Assembly (NCBI GenBank): GCA_900554545.1
Contig: USHW01000003.1
Coordinates: forward strand, 26,268 to 90,267
DNA length: 64,000 bases
Direction of reading: 5' to 3'
Source: an uncultured Prevotella sp.
GTDB taxonomy: Bacteria; Bacteroidota; Bacteroidia; Bacteroidales; Bacteroidaceae
A program made the position numbers and the translations under genes. Shown here one piece after another: positions 51,252-59,460 of this stretch (position 1 is its first letter; each line of letters begins with the position of its first letter). The notes beneath the pieces were generated by a model. That model was not told the origin of the DNA. It worked only from the letters and a program-made list of their open reading frames with translations, and did no database searches.

Positions 51252-53129
51252 TTACAATTTCCGATAGCAGTTTTGACTGGAATGTTCCAGACGACCTTGA
51301 CGGACGTAGTCATTGATCCACTTGGCAGTAGTGCTTACGGGATAGCCACGTTTCATGGACACAGCCCGATAGGTCTCCCTGTCAAATGTGTCTGGCAGAG
51401 CTGCCAACAGCTGCTCCATCTTTCCTTTCTTCGTGACAATCTCCCCCTGCCCATTAGTAGTGACTTTGCTCTGTGTCAGATGGGCATAGCAATAGACTGT
51501 ATGGTAGATGAGAACATAACCTATCGCCATGGCGATGTCGAAATCATCCTTACTGCATCGTAATACGATTCTACTACCATCCTTTGGAGTCTGTGCAGAA
51601 GGATTGGGCGTTTCGTCCATGAACCTGATAGAGGTCAGTACCATCATAATGCGAAACACAGTGAAGGCCAGACGACGTACCACACTCTGCATATCATGCG
51701 AGATGTCATCGACCACCTCTTGATTCATCTGCCTGAAATGCTCATTGAACATCTTGCAGTATTCTTGAGGGATGACAATGCGGTAACTGCCACCACGGAA
51801 AAATGACTCGCGACGTTGCTTGTATAGCTTACCCAACTGGAAGAATCTCTCTCGCAAAGTGTAGTTGTCAGAATTGTGGCTGACATTCTCGACAAGGACA
51901 TCACGGAACTCAGCCTTGAATGGCATGTGATAACAGGTGATACGTGAGAAGGTGCCATCCTCAGCCTGAGGTGTCAAAGTGTAGAGTTGTCCAGGCGTTC
52001 CAGAAAGACAGATAGCAAGCATCGGTCTTTCAATGACACGATATTCATCGTCCTTCCTGCGGCTCAGGTCGATAGGTTCGTGATGATAGCTCTTGCGGAT
52101 GATGGTGCTGTAGTCACCATATTCCGATTTAAGAATGGCACTCAGCGTGTCACATTCTGTATCGAATATCAGACCGACACCTCCATTGTTGTCCAATTGC
52201 TGTATGACGGATGCAGCACTACTGTTGGTAGGAATGAAGAGTGTGCGACGGTGTGGAGCCTCATTGACATTGGAAGTATCTTTCTCGCCAGACTTGGACT
52301 CGCTTTTACTCTCCTTATATTCTTTCATCAGCCGCTCGGAAGCTTCACGCAGTTCGTTATGGATGGGAGCCACTATCTCGCGACAATATTTCAGCGAGCC
52401 TTTGCCCATACCGGCATCGGCCATAACAAAGAAGTATAACATAGGGTGCCAATCATCGTGATTGTACTCACCGACCACATTATGAAGTGTGGCTGAGATG
52501 CAAGTCAACGTGCCCATCAGCATCATGTCTCGGTCATCTTCTGAGATACAGTTGCCCAACACTTCCTTTAGGAAAGGTGGAAGCATGTCGTATATGAAGG
52601 CAGGGAAATGTGGAAGGGATTCTTCATCCAAAATCCATTTGGAGTCCACTTCGACAGGCTGGATATTTGGTTTTTTGGATATTTGATTGTCAGAACCATA
52701 AGTCCAAATATCCAAAGTTCCAACGGATGACTTTTGGATTTCTTTGGGATTGGAAATGTCAATACCAGCATCTTTCGCCATCTGAAAAAATGTGGCGATA
52801 GATATGCCATCCCCATGTGCAGACAGACATTTATTGTATTGTTTGTCTGTATCACTTGCCTTATACTCGGGGTTCTGCCGACTGACACGGTGGAAGATTC
52901 CTCTTCCTGCCTCTTGGAACTCACTTGTAAGAGCAAACCCGACTTTCAGCCAGTTGTCATAGCCATTTGTAATATCTATTCCCTTTTGTTCAATAAGAGA
53001 AAGGACACGCTCTACCTTGGCTCGGGTGTCTTCGCTTGTATTGGAGTATGCAGACGGTGTATTGCTTGTGTTGCTGTTCTCTGTGTTAGAAGGGACATTC
53101 TCCCATTCTTCTGGTGAAAAAGTTTTCAT
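51252..53129 (-). CDS. DUF3987 protein with PriCT-2-like N-terminus
   Basis: A 625-residue protein of mobilizable elements. Residues about 40-120 resemble a primase C-terminal (PriCT-2) domain (NGYDNWLKVGFALTSEF, then YNKCLSAHGDGIS). The DUF3987 part follows, with a P-loop-like ADAGMGKGSLKYC and FDTECDTLSAILKSEYGD. It is probably a primase-helicase used in element replication after transfer. The start at 53129 (MKTFSPEEWENV) overlaps the VirE-N gene by 44 bases; the frame to 53234 lies fully inside that gene. Confidence 0.87.
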   Translation of the reverse strand: MKTFSPEEWENVPSNTENSNTSNTPSAYSNTSEDTRAKVERVLSLIEQKGIDITNGYDNWLKVGFALTSEFQEAGRGIFHRVSRQNPEYKASDTDKQYNKCLSAHGDGISIATFFQMAKDAGIDISNPKEIQKSSVGTLDIWTYGSDNQISKKPNIQPVEVDSKWILDEESLPHFPAFIYDMLPPFLKEVLGNCISEDDRDMMLMGTLTCISATLHNVVGEYNHDDWHPMLYFFVMADAGMGKGSLKYCREIVAPIHNELREASERLMKEYKESKSESKSGEKDTSNVNEAPHRRTLFIPTNSSAASVIQQLDNNGGVGLIFDTECDTLSAILKSEYGDYSTIIRKSYHHEPIDLSRRKDDEYRVIERPMLAICLSGTPGQLYTLTPQAEDGTFSRITCYHMPFKAEFRDVLVENVSHNSDNYTLRERFFQLGKLYKQRRESFFRGGSYRIVIPQEYCKMFNEHFRQMNQEVVDDISHDMQSVVRRLAFTVFRIMMVLTSIRFMDETPNPSAQTPKDGSRIVLRCSKDDFDIAMAIGYVLIYHTVYCYAHLTQSKVTTNGQGEIVTKKGKMEQLLAALPDTFDRETYRAVSMKRGYPVSTTAKWINDYVRQGRLEHSSQNCYRKL

Positions 53130-53724
53130 CTTTAACGTTGTTATACTTAGGGTTAATATAAGCTTCCGGGTCATGTGGAATGAAACAGGAGCGAGAAACA
53201 TCACTGCCAGATTTGTCGGGCTCAGGATAGCCATTTGCTACGAGATAGTTGAATACAGCATTGAAGAAACGGCTATGCTCCCATCCTTTGCGGAATACCT
53301 GAATAATCCATTTTAGCCCATCGCCCGAAGGAGAGCGAAAGAGTAGTTCGGTCTCAAAGCAAGGGTCATTGAGCAGTTTTTCATGCAACGAAGGTATGTC
53401 AGCCACATGGTCGAAGTCAATACAAAGCAGATCGGATTGCTGCAACAGGCCAGCCTTGTTTCGAGTATGAAAGATACCAGAGAATGTGCAGAAGTCGAAA
53501 TTCTCAGCTTTGTACTTGCGTGCCTGGTCTTTGCCCGTAATGGAGCGCAACATTTCTGTTTGCTTCTTTGCATACGGGCCAACGATGTAGCGGTAGATGT
53601 CAGGAATACCGATGCAGCGCAGTGGCTCCGTGTTGCGGATGGGTTTTCGGAAAAAGGAAAAAGATAGCAGTTCTCCCTCTTTGACTCCGAAAAACTCCTC
53701 ATAGATAGAAAGGTGGTCACACAT
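53086..53724 (-). CDS. VirE N-terminal / BT4734-like protein
   Basis: A 212-residue protein matching the BT4734/VirE-N family, related to archaeo-eukaryotic primase cores: LLCIDFDHV supplies the acidic pair and SPSGDGLKWIIQV the nucleotide-binding strand. Together with the overlapping downstream DUF3987 gene it makes up a split primase-helicase; in other elements the two are one polypeptide. It overlaps the upstream HTH gene by 8 bases. Confidence 0.85.
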   Translation of the reverse strand: MCDHLSIYEEFFGVKEGELLSFSFFRKPIRNTEPLRCIGIPDIYRYIVGPYAKKQTEMLRSITGKDQARKYKAENFDFCTFSGIFHTRNKAGLLQQSDLLCIDFDHVADIPSLHEKLLNDPCFETELLFRSPSGDGLKWIIQVFRKGWEHSRFFNAVFNYLVANGYPEPDKSGSDVSRSCFIPHDPEAYINPKYNNVKDENFFTRRMGECPF

Positions 53725-54094
53725 GGTTGCGTGTCACCTCCTTTCTGCCTTGGGGATTATTGACTACATACGTACGCGCTTCATCGTAAATGTCATTGAC
53801 TGACTTGCGAGAGGTCTGCATGAGCCATGCATCAATCTCCGATTTGCGGAAAAGAATGCTCTTGCCATTTTTGTGGAAGGGAATGGTACGGTTGCTCGTC
53901 CAACCATAAACGGTCTGTTCGGCAGGATGGTTAGGGAGGTAGTTGCATAGGTCTTGCAGCGAGAACCATGCATCTGCCTCTACATTGTTGTTTGACTGCA
54001 GATCGTCGAACTTTTGTTCAAGCGTCTCCAACTTCTCAAGGATGTTCGCCATCATCTGTGGCATTGCATCGAATGTGGGTACTTCTGTACGCAT
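53717..54094 (-). CDS. Excisionase-type HTH protein
   Basis: A 125-residue protein with a MerR/excisionase-like winged helix: SLQDLCNYLPNHPAEQTVYGW, then IPFHKNGKSILFRKSEIDAWL. A short coiled coil (ANILEKLETLEQKFDDL) precedes it. Probably a DNA-binding factor for excision or for controlling the replication genes downstream. A -7 box lies at 54159-54166. Confidence 0.85.
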   Translation of the reverse strand: MRTEVPTFDAMPQMMANILEKLETLEQKFDDLQSNNNVEADAWFSLQDLCNYLPNHPAEQTVYGWTSNRTIPFHKNGKSILFRKSEIDAWLMQTSRKSVNDIYDEARTYVVNNPQGRKEVTRNHV

Positions 54095-54457
54095 AAATGT
54101 GTGTTTAAGTTGGCTGCAGCTTATGCTACAGTCACTCTCTTTTGCAAGAAAGCGACCGCAAAAGTATCGGAAAAAGGAATGGTGATTTGGGCATGATTAT
54201 GGGCATAAAAGGAACATGTCTTTTATAGCATTATTTTATTTATATAATGCTGATAATCAGATAAGAAAAAAACAACGGTGGTGAAAAATAATTTCGTTAT
54301 GGCATCGTTATGATTGGTATCATACCCTTGTCATAATGGAAATCAGAAGCAAAAGGCCAAATACGAAGAAAGCCACTCACACTTGAATGTGAATGGCTAT
54401 GGATGTGAACAACGTAAAAGTTACTGTATGTTTAGACCTATGGTAGTGGAATACGAA
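54095..54457. other. Intergenic region with promoter and hairpin
   Basis: It holds a minus-strand -7 box TACTTTTG (54159-54166) for the HTH gene, and an 8-bp hairpin AGCATTAT/ATAATGCT (54227-54251) that may end the integrase transcript. I see no gene. Confidence 0.5.
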
Positions 54458-55747
54458 CTATTCTTTCTTGGAGTCGATGGGAGTTCCTATCATGTCGTCA
54501 GAGAGGTTGATCTGGATGGCATCAGCGGCAGCATTCTTCTTTGCGTCAACTATCTTGGCATAGATTTGAGTTGTTGTTACCTTTTTATGGCCAAGCATTT
54601 TGCTGACTGTATAGATGTCTGTGCCATTGGTAAGTTGCAATGTGGCATAGGTATGGCGGAAACAGTGGAAGGTGATGTGCTTGGTGATACCAGATGCTTC
54701 TATCCATCGTTTCACAGGTCGATTAATCCATGATGGGTCTTGTAGCCCTTCAAAGACAAGTCGGTCTGCATCGCCTCGTTCGCCACACAAGGAATATGCC
54801 TGATCAGAAATTGGCATATACTCTACACCCTTGGTTTTCTGTTGGGTAAAATGGAGTTGGTAATGTTCCTTGTCTTTCACAATATCGCGCCACTTTAGCT
54901 GTTTGATGTCACTATGACGTAATCCTGTCAAGGCAGAAAATAAGGCTGCTCTTTTGAGAATTTCGCTATCGCATGGTGTTGCTGCCAGTTGGTTGAGTTC
55001 CTCCAATGTCAGATACTCGCGCTGGCTTTCCTCGTAGTATATGTTCTTAACTTTGGCTGCAAGGTCGATGGTCAAGTAACCATCGATGAAGGCTTGATGA
55101 AGACCTGCCTTGAATATCGAGAAATAGGTCGAGGCGGTATTGGCTGATATGGTTCCTGTCTTACTGCCTCCTTGGGGTGCATTGATAAGGTAATCCTTGT
55201 AGTCTTCGATGAGATTCAGGTCTATGCTACCAAATAGAAGCGGCTTCCCATCTGTATATAACTTTAGAAGTGCAAGTTCACGATTCCAATTGACTTGAAT
55301 GGACTTGGAACTGTTCTTGTGACGTTTGTCCTTTAACTCCTCAAAGTACTTGATAAAGTCGCACTTTGACCTTTCGTTTTGTGCTGCTTGTTCTGCCTCC
55401 GAGTCTGTGTACAAAGACTGATTGTCGTATTCGTGCTGGCGAAGGTCACGAACCTTATCAGCAAAGATGCATGCCTCTTGGTCCTTTTGTGAACGGCACA
55501 GGATGATTCCATTGGCATCACGCTTGGGGCGATAGTAGGCTTTGCCATCGGCCAATGTCCTACCAGAACTATTCTTATCAAAGATAGGAGTAGTTATAAA
55601 CCGCCCAAGTGGTTCATGCTTGCGGAGAGGCTTATCCTTGCCTGGCTCAAAGACAGGAAAACTTTCAATAAGCAATGACCACTGTTCTTTGTATTCGGAT
55701 TTGCGGAGTATTACCTTGAATACCGTGCGCTTCATTGAAGTCTTCAT
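54458..55747 (-). CDS. int: Tyrosine-type integrase
   Basis: A 429-residue tyrosine recombinase. An N-terminal arm-binding domain and a SAM-like core-binding domain (about 125-230) precede the catalytic domain with Arg in TGLRHSDIKQL, HCFRHTYATLQL (His-x-x-Arg), LGHKKVTTTQIYAK (His and the Tyr nucleophile). It most likely catalysed insertion of the element at the dnaK 3' end. Its start overlaps the upstream two-HTH gene by 4 bases, so the two are coupled. Confidence 0.95.
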   Translation of the reverse strand: MKTSMKRTVFKVILRKSEYKEQWSLLIESFPVFEPGKDKPLRKHEPLGRFITTPIFDKNSSGRTLADGKAYYRPKRDANGIILCRSQKDQEACIFADKVRDLRQHEYDNQSLYTDSEAEQAAQNERSKCDFIKYFEELKDKRHKNSSKSIQVNWNRELALLKLYTDGKPLLFGSIDLNLIEDYKDYLINAPQGGSKTGTISANTASTYFSIFKAGLHQAFIDGYLTIDLAAKVKNIYYEESQREYLTLEELNQLAATPCDSEILKRAALFSALTGLRHSDIKQLKWRDIVKDKEHYQLHFTQQKTKGVEYMPISDQAYSLCGERGDADRLVFEGLQDPSWINRPVKRWIEASGITKHITFHCFRHTYATLQLTNGTDIYTVSKMLGHKKVTTTQIYAKIVDAKKNAAADAIQINLSDDMIGTPIDSKKE

Positions 55748-56307
55748 AACTTGATAGATTTATAAAGTTTATCGATTTCTGATTTTGGAGCGTAAACATA
55801 GTTACCTATCTGACGGGTAGGGATGGAGAACTTGCGGATATGCGCCCATACGGATGAATCATGAATCCTGAACTTCTTCGAGATTTCACCGATGGTATAG
55901 CAATTCTCTGGTTCCATATTATAAGTTTTAGGAATAGGCTTTTGGGCAGCCTTCCTTACCTTCTTTCTTCTTGGATAACGCTGTTCAAGGTCTGCACGGT
56001 TCAACCTCAGTTGTTTTGTACCAAGGTTGACAGCAGGAATTTTGCCTTTGCGAATCTCGCGATACAAGGTGTCTCGTTCAACGCAATAAACGGCAACGGC
56101 TTCCTGAACCGAAAGATATTCTCGTATGTCAGGAATCTCTTTTGCCAACTCTTCGTACTTGCCTTCTTTTGCCTCTCTGTCTTTCTTCCTCTTGTAAGCA
56201 ACATCGGAACATTGCTTCGAACAATATACTGCATCAATGGTGCGAATTTGGAACACCGCACCACATATAGGACATTTCCTTCGAATCTCGTATTTTGCCT
56301 GTGCCAT
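55744..56307 (-). CDS. Zinc-ribbon protein with two excisionase-type HTH domains
   Basis: A 187-residue protein. An N-terminal four-cysteine motif (CPICGAVF, then CSKQC) is followed by two HTH_17-like domains (YLSVQEAVAVYCVERDTLYR and CYTIGEISKKFRIHDSSVWA). Such genes precede integrases in Bacteroides mobilizable elements and probably control integration or excision. It starts at 56307, after a promoter at 56381-56415, and is the first gene of the element. Confidence 0.85.
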   Translation of the reverse strand: MAQAKYEIRRKCPICGAVFQIRTIDAVYCSKQCSDVAYKRKKDREAKEGKYEELAKEIPDIREYLSVQEAVAVYCVERDTLYREIRKGKIPAVNLGTKQLRLNRADLEQRYPRRKKVRKAAQKPIPKTYNMEPENCYTIGEISKKFRIHDSSVWAHIRKFSIPTRQIGNYVYAPKSEIDKLYKSIKL

Positions 56308-56380
56308 ATATCTATATAATAATGTGTATTTACCTTTTGTTGAACTTCGCCGACCAAAGTGTCGCGTGAATGATTTGGTG

Positions 56381-56415
56381 CAAAATTACGATAAAAATCC
56401 GAAATCAGAGCCAAA
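56381..56415 (-). promoter_or_regulatory. Promoter of the integration operon
   Basis: On the minus strand TTTG (56412-56415) and TAATTTTG (56381-56388), 23 bases apart. Confidence 0.55.
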
Positions 56416-56439
56416 TATACAAAGTTTAACTGAAACAAA

Positions 56440-56470
56440 AATCGGTGCAACTCAATGAGTTACACCGATT
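56440..56470 (-). terminator. Element-borne terminator of dnaK
   Basis: On the minus strand a 14-bp stem (one wobble) with loop ATT is followed by TTTTTGTTT. It lies 33 bases after the dnaK stop codon, the same distance as the displaced hairpin at 34076-34109 from its FEEVK-stop copy. Confidence 0.85.
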
Positions 56471-56502
56471 CGTTTATTGTTGCTTATTGCTGTTTATCAG
56501 CC

Positions 56503-56520
56503 TTACTTCACTTCCTCAAA
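56503..56520 (-). other. Right attachment site: reconstituted dnaK 3' end
   Basis: TTTGAGGAAGTGAAGTAA restores the dnaK C-terminus. The shared core with 34150-34160 is the 11 bases TTTGAGGAAGT. Confidence 0.85.
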
Positions 56521-58431
56521 ATCGGCGTCCTGCACATTGTCATTGGACTTGCCGGTGTCCTGCTGCTGGCCTGCGCCTGCGTTGTTACCGCCGGTGAAGC
56601 CCTGGCCGGCGTTGGGCTGTGCGCCGCCTGCCTGCTGGTACATCTGTGCGCTGGCCGCCTGCATTACGGTGTTGAGGTTGTTGATGGCGTTGTCAATTGC
56701 CGTGATGTCGCCGCTCTTGTGGGCGTCGCGGAGCTGCTGGAGTGCTGATTCGATGTTCGACTTCTGGTCGGCAGGTATCTTGTCGCCGTTGTCTTTCAAG
56801 AAGTTCTCGGTGGTGAATATCATCGAATCTGCCTGGTTCATCTTGTCCACGCGCTCGCGCTCTTTCTTGTCGTTCTCTGCGTTCTGCTCGGCCTCCGCCT
56901 TCATGCGGTTTATCTCGTCTTGTGTCAATCCGGATGAAGCCTCTATGCGGATGGCCTGCTCCTTGCCCGTAGCCTTGTCCTTCGCGCTGACGTTGAGTAT
57001 GCCGTTTGCGTCGATGTCGAAGGTCACTTCAATCTGCGGAACGCCGCGGCGGGCCGGTGCTATGCCTTCAAGGTTGAACTGGCCGATGCTCTTGTTCTGT
57101 GCGGCCATCGGACGCTCGCCCTGCAATACGTGTATTGTCACGGCTGTCTGGTTGTCAACGGCTGTCGAGAACACCTCGCTCTTCTTGCACGGAATGGTGG
57201 TGTTGGCATCGATAAGCTTTGTCATCACGCCACCCATTGTCTCGATACCGAGTGTAAGCGGTGTCACGTCGAGCAGCACGATGTCGCCTACGCCGCTCTC
57301 CTTGTTGAGGATTGCGCCCTGGATGGCTGCTCCTACGGCTACCACCTCGTCGGGGTTGACACCCTTTGAAGGCTCTTTGCCAAAGTAGTTCTTAACCAAC
57401 TCCTGAACGGCAGGAATACGGCTTGAACCGCCCACGAGGATAACCTCGTCGATGTCTGACGTTGTCAGCTTAGCGTCGCGTATCGCGTTCTGGCACGGAA
57501 CGAGGCAAGCCTGTATCAGAGAGTGTGCCAGCTGCTCGAACTGGGCGCGTGTAAGGGTCTTTACCAAGTGCTTGGGCACGCCGCCTTCAGCCGTGATGTA
57601 CGGCAGGTTGATTTCAGTCGAGCTTGAGCTTGACAGCTCGATTTTAGCCTTCTCGGCAGCTTCCTTCAGACGCTGCATGGCCATCGGGTCTTTGGAAAGG
57701 TCGATGCCTTCGTCTGCCTTGAAGCCGTTTACAAGCCAGTCGATAATTACCTGGTCGAAGTCATCGCCTCCGAGGTGGGTGTCGCCGTTGGTCGAGAGCA
57801 CCTCGAACACGCCGCCGCCGAACTCAAGTATTGATATATCGAACGTACCGCCGCCGAGGTCGAACACTGCAATCTTCATGTCCTTGTTTGCCTTGTCAAC
57901 TCCGTAAGCCAGCGCAGCGGCAGTAGGCTCGTTGACGATACGGCGCACGTTGAGTCCTGCTATCTGTCCGGCTTCCTTCGTTGCCTGACGTTGCGAGTCA
58001 GAGAAGTATGCCGGAACGGTGATTACAGCGTCGGTGACTTCCTGTCCGAGATAGTCCTCCGCTGTCTTTTTCATCTTCTGCAGCACCATGGCCGAGATTT
58101 CCTGCGGAGTATATTTGCGTCCGTCGATGTCTACGCGGGGATAACCGCCTTCGTTGACAACGGTGAACGGCACGCGCTCGGCCTCCTTGCGGCTCTGGTC
58201 GTATGTCTCGCCCATGAAGCGCTTGATAGAGTATATGGTGTTCTTCGGGTTGGTTATGGCCTGGCGTTTTGCCGGGTCGCCAATCTTACGCTCACCGTCT
58301 TTCACGAAGCCTACAACCGAAGGTGTTGTGCGCTTGCCCTCGCTGTTGGCTATTACAACCGGTTCGTTGCCCTCGAAAACGGCAACGCAGGAGTTTGTAG
58401 TTCCTAAGTCAATTCCAATAATCTTTCCCAT
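56503..58431 (-). CDS. dnaK: Chaperone DnaK (Hsp70)
   Basis: A 642-residue Hsp70 chaperone, partner of DnaJ, GrpE and ClpB. The ATPase domain begins GKIIGIDLGTTNSCVAV; phosphate loops DLGGGTFDISIL and GGSSRIPAVQ are intact. The substrate-binding domain starts after VLLDVTPLTLGIETMGG, and the Gly/Gln-rich tail ends DADFEEVK. The start at 58431 is used because MGKIIGID is the family start; the in-frame extension to 58569 is upstream leader. The last codons come from the mobile element: the protein end is unchanged, which keeps the insertion harmless. Confidence 0.98.
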   Translation of the reverse strand: MGKIIGIDLGTTNSCVAVFEGNEPVVIANSEGKRTTPSVVGFVKDGERKIGDPAKRQAITNPKNTIYSIKRFMGETYDQSRKEAERVPFTVVNEGGYPRVDIDGRKYTPQEISAMVLQKMKKTAEDYLGQEVTDAVITVPAYFSDSQRQATKEAGQIAGLNVRRIVNEPTAAALAYGVDKANKDMKIAVFDLGGGTFDISILEFGGGVFEVLSTNGDTHLGGDDFDQVIIDWLVNGFKADEGIDLSKDPMAMQRLKEAAEKAKIELSSSSSTEINLPYITAEGGVPKHLVKTLTRAQFEQLAHSLIQACLVPCQNAIRDAKLTTSDIDEVILVGGSSRIPAVQELVKNYFGKEPSKGVNPDEVVAVGAAIQGAILNKESGVGDIVLLDVTPLTLGIETMGGVMTKLIDANTTIPCKKSEVFSTAVDNQTAVTIHVLQGERPMAAQNKSIGQFNLEGIAPARRGVPQIEVTFDIDANGILNVSAKDKATGKEQAIRIEASSGLTQDEINRMKAEAEQNAENDKKERERVDKMNQADSMIFTTENFLKDNGDKIPADQKSNIESALQQLRDAHKSGDITAIDNAINNLNTVMQAASAQMYQQAGGAQPNAGQGFTGGNNAGAGQQQDTGKSNDNVQDADFEEVK

Positions 58432-58725
58432 AATAGTATCTTTTTTTGTTATTTTTTGCAGTTTTAGGATTGTGCGGTCTTGTGGCGTTGCGGTTTTTGC
58501 GGCTTTCTTGCCGGTGTTTCGGCCGTCAGCCTCCGTGCGCCTTCCGCCGCACTTGAAGTCACTTCTCATTCAACAAAACGTATGCCAACGGCAGATGTAT
58601 GCCATCCGGCGTGACATTTTGTCGCAGGATGTGGCAGTGTAAAGGCTTTTTGCTGGCGCATTTTGTCAGCACGTGCGTCATGAGGCGTGCCTGTTTCCGA
58701 TGCGTTCCGCTGCGGCTTTGCAACC

Positions 58726-58836
58726 CGTTGACAGTCAGCGGCTTTCCAATATGCCGTCTTTCGGCCTGCAAAACATGCCCTTTTGGCGTGTAAAAGGTGG
58801 CCTTTTGGAAGGCAGAAGGCCACCTTTTGCAAAACC
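58726..58836. repeat. Composite AAAGG(T/C)GGCCTTTT repeat, copy G
   Basis: GTTGACAGTCAGC, then CTTTCCAATATGCCGTCTTT, GCAAAACATGCCCTTTTGG, GTAAAAGGTGGCCTTTTGG and GGCCACCTTTTGC. It lies between the divergent dnaK and bcp genes. The rest of 58432-58908 shows no gene; a heat-shock type regulatory site was not found. Confidence 0.8.
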
Positions 58837-58908
58837 GTTTGCCACTTGCCATTCTGCAATGGCCGTGAGCCGTAGTGCCGAATTATGAAATCCTTTCTGG
58901 CGTTTTGT

Positions 58909-58939
58909 TTTGTACTTATCGGGATTTGCACTATCTTTG
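58909..58939 (+). promoter_or_regulatory. Promoter of bcp
   Basis: TTTG (58909-58912) and TATCTTTG (58932-58939) with an ideal 19-base spacer; AAGGAAA precedes the ATG at 58967. Confidence 0.75.
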
Positions 58940-58966
58940 CGGCAGACAAACATAAGGAAAACACAA

Positions 58967-59425
58967 ATGATAGGCATTGGAGACAAGGTGCCCGATGTGC
59001 TCGGGCGCGACGAGAACGGCAATGAAATACGTACGGCAGACTTCAAGGGGCGCAAGCTTGTGCTTTATTTCTACCCCAAAGACCTTACTTCCGGGTGTAC
59101 GACGGAGGCCTGCAACCTGCGCGACAACTACGAAGAGCTGCGTGCGCAGGGCTTCGAGGTGGTGGGAGTGAGCGTAGACGACGAAGCCAAGCACCGGCGT
59201 TTCATTGACAAGCACTCGCTGCCGTTCCATCTGATAGCCGACACGGAGAAGTCGCTCGTCAGCGAGTTCGGCGTATGGGGAGAAAAGAAGATGTACGGAC
59301 GCACGTACATGGGCACCATGCGCACCACGTTCATCATCGACGGGAACGGCATAGTAGAGCGCATCATCACGCCGAAGGAAATCAAGGTGAAGGAACATGC
59401 CGGGCAGATACTTGGCGGCAAGTGA
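58967..59425 (+). CDS. bcp: Thiol peroxidase Bcp (peroxiredoxin Q)
   Basis: A 152-residue cytosolic peroxiredoxin reducing hydrogen peroxide and organic peroxides. The active site is YPKDLTSGCTTEAC, with peroxidatic Cys in SGCT and resolving Cys five residues later, as in atypical 2-Cys Bcp/PrxQ. Conserved Arg lies in MRTTFIID. The start at 58967 follows a good promoter and ribosome binding site; the frame upstream to 58910 contains the promoter itself. It is followed at 36 bases by the acyl-CoA synthetase gene, perhaps in one operon. Confidence 0.95.
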   Translation: MIGIGDKVPDVLGRDENGNEIRTADFKGRKLVLYFYPKDLTSGCTTEACNLRDNYEELRAQGFEVVGVSVDDEAKHRRFIDKHSLPFHLIADTEKSLVSEFGVWGEKKMYGRTYMGTMRTTFIIDGNGIVERIITPKEIKVKEHAGQILGGK

Positions 59426-59460
59426 CGTTTACGACAATCAAGACCATCAAACACAATACT

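Larger units (their letters stand above)
34143..56520. mobile_element. Integrative mobilizable element inserted in the dnaK 3' end (~22.4 kb)
   Basis: Boundaries are the two FEEVK-stop copies at 34143-34160 and 56503-56520. The backbone at the right end is the set known from Bacteroides mobilizable elements: two-HTH protein, tyrosine integrase, HTH protein, VirE-N, DUF3987 protein and MobV relaxase with an oriT-like region. No type IV secretion genes are present, so transfer would need a helper. The cargo to the left is distinctly more AT-rich than both the chromosome and the mobilization genes. Near the left end (about 34198-34222) ACGTAAACGA and ACGTAAAAGA are repeated, possible integrase arm sites. 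Confidence 0.85.

Noticed and set aside
58432..58569. In-frame N-terminal extension of DnaK
   Set aside because: DnaK proteins begin at MGKIIGIDLGTT; the extension is charged, non-conserved text from the leader.
58432..58908. Heat-shock operator (CIRCE) near dnaK or clpB
   Set aside because: No TTAGCACTC-type inverted repeat was found upstream of either gene.
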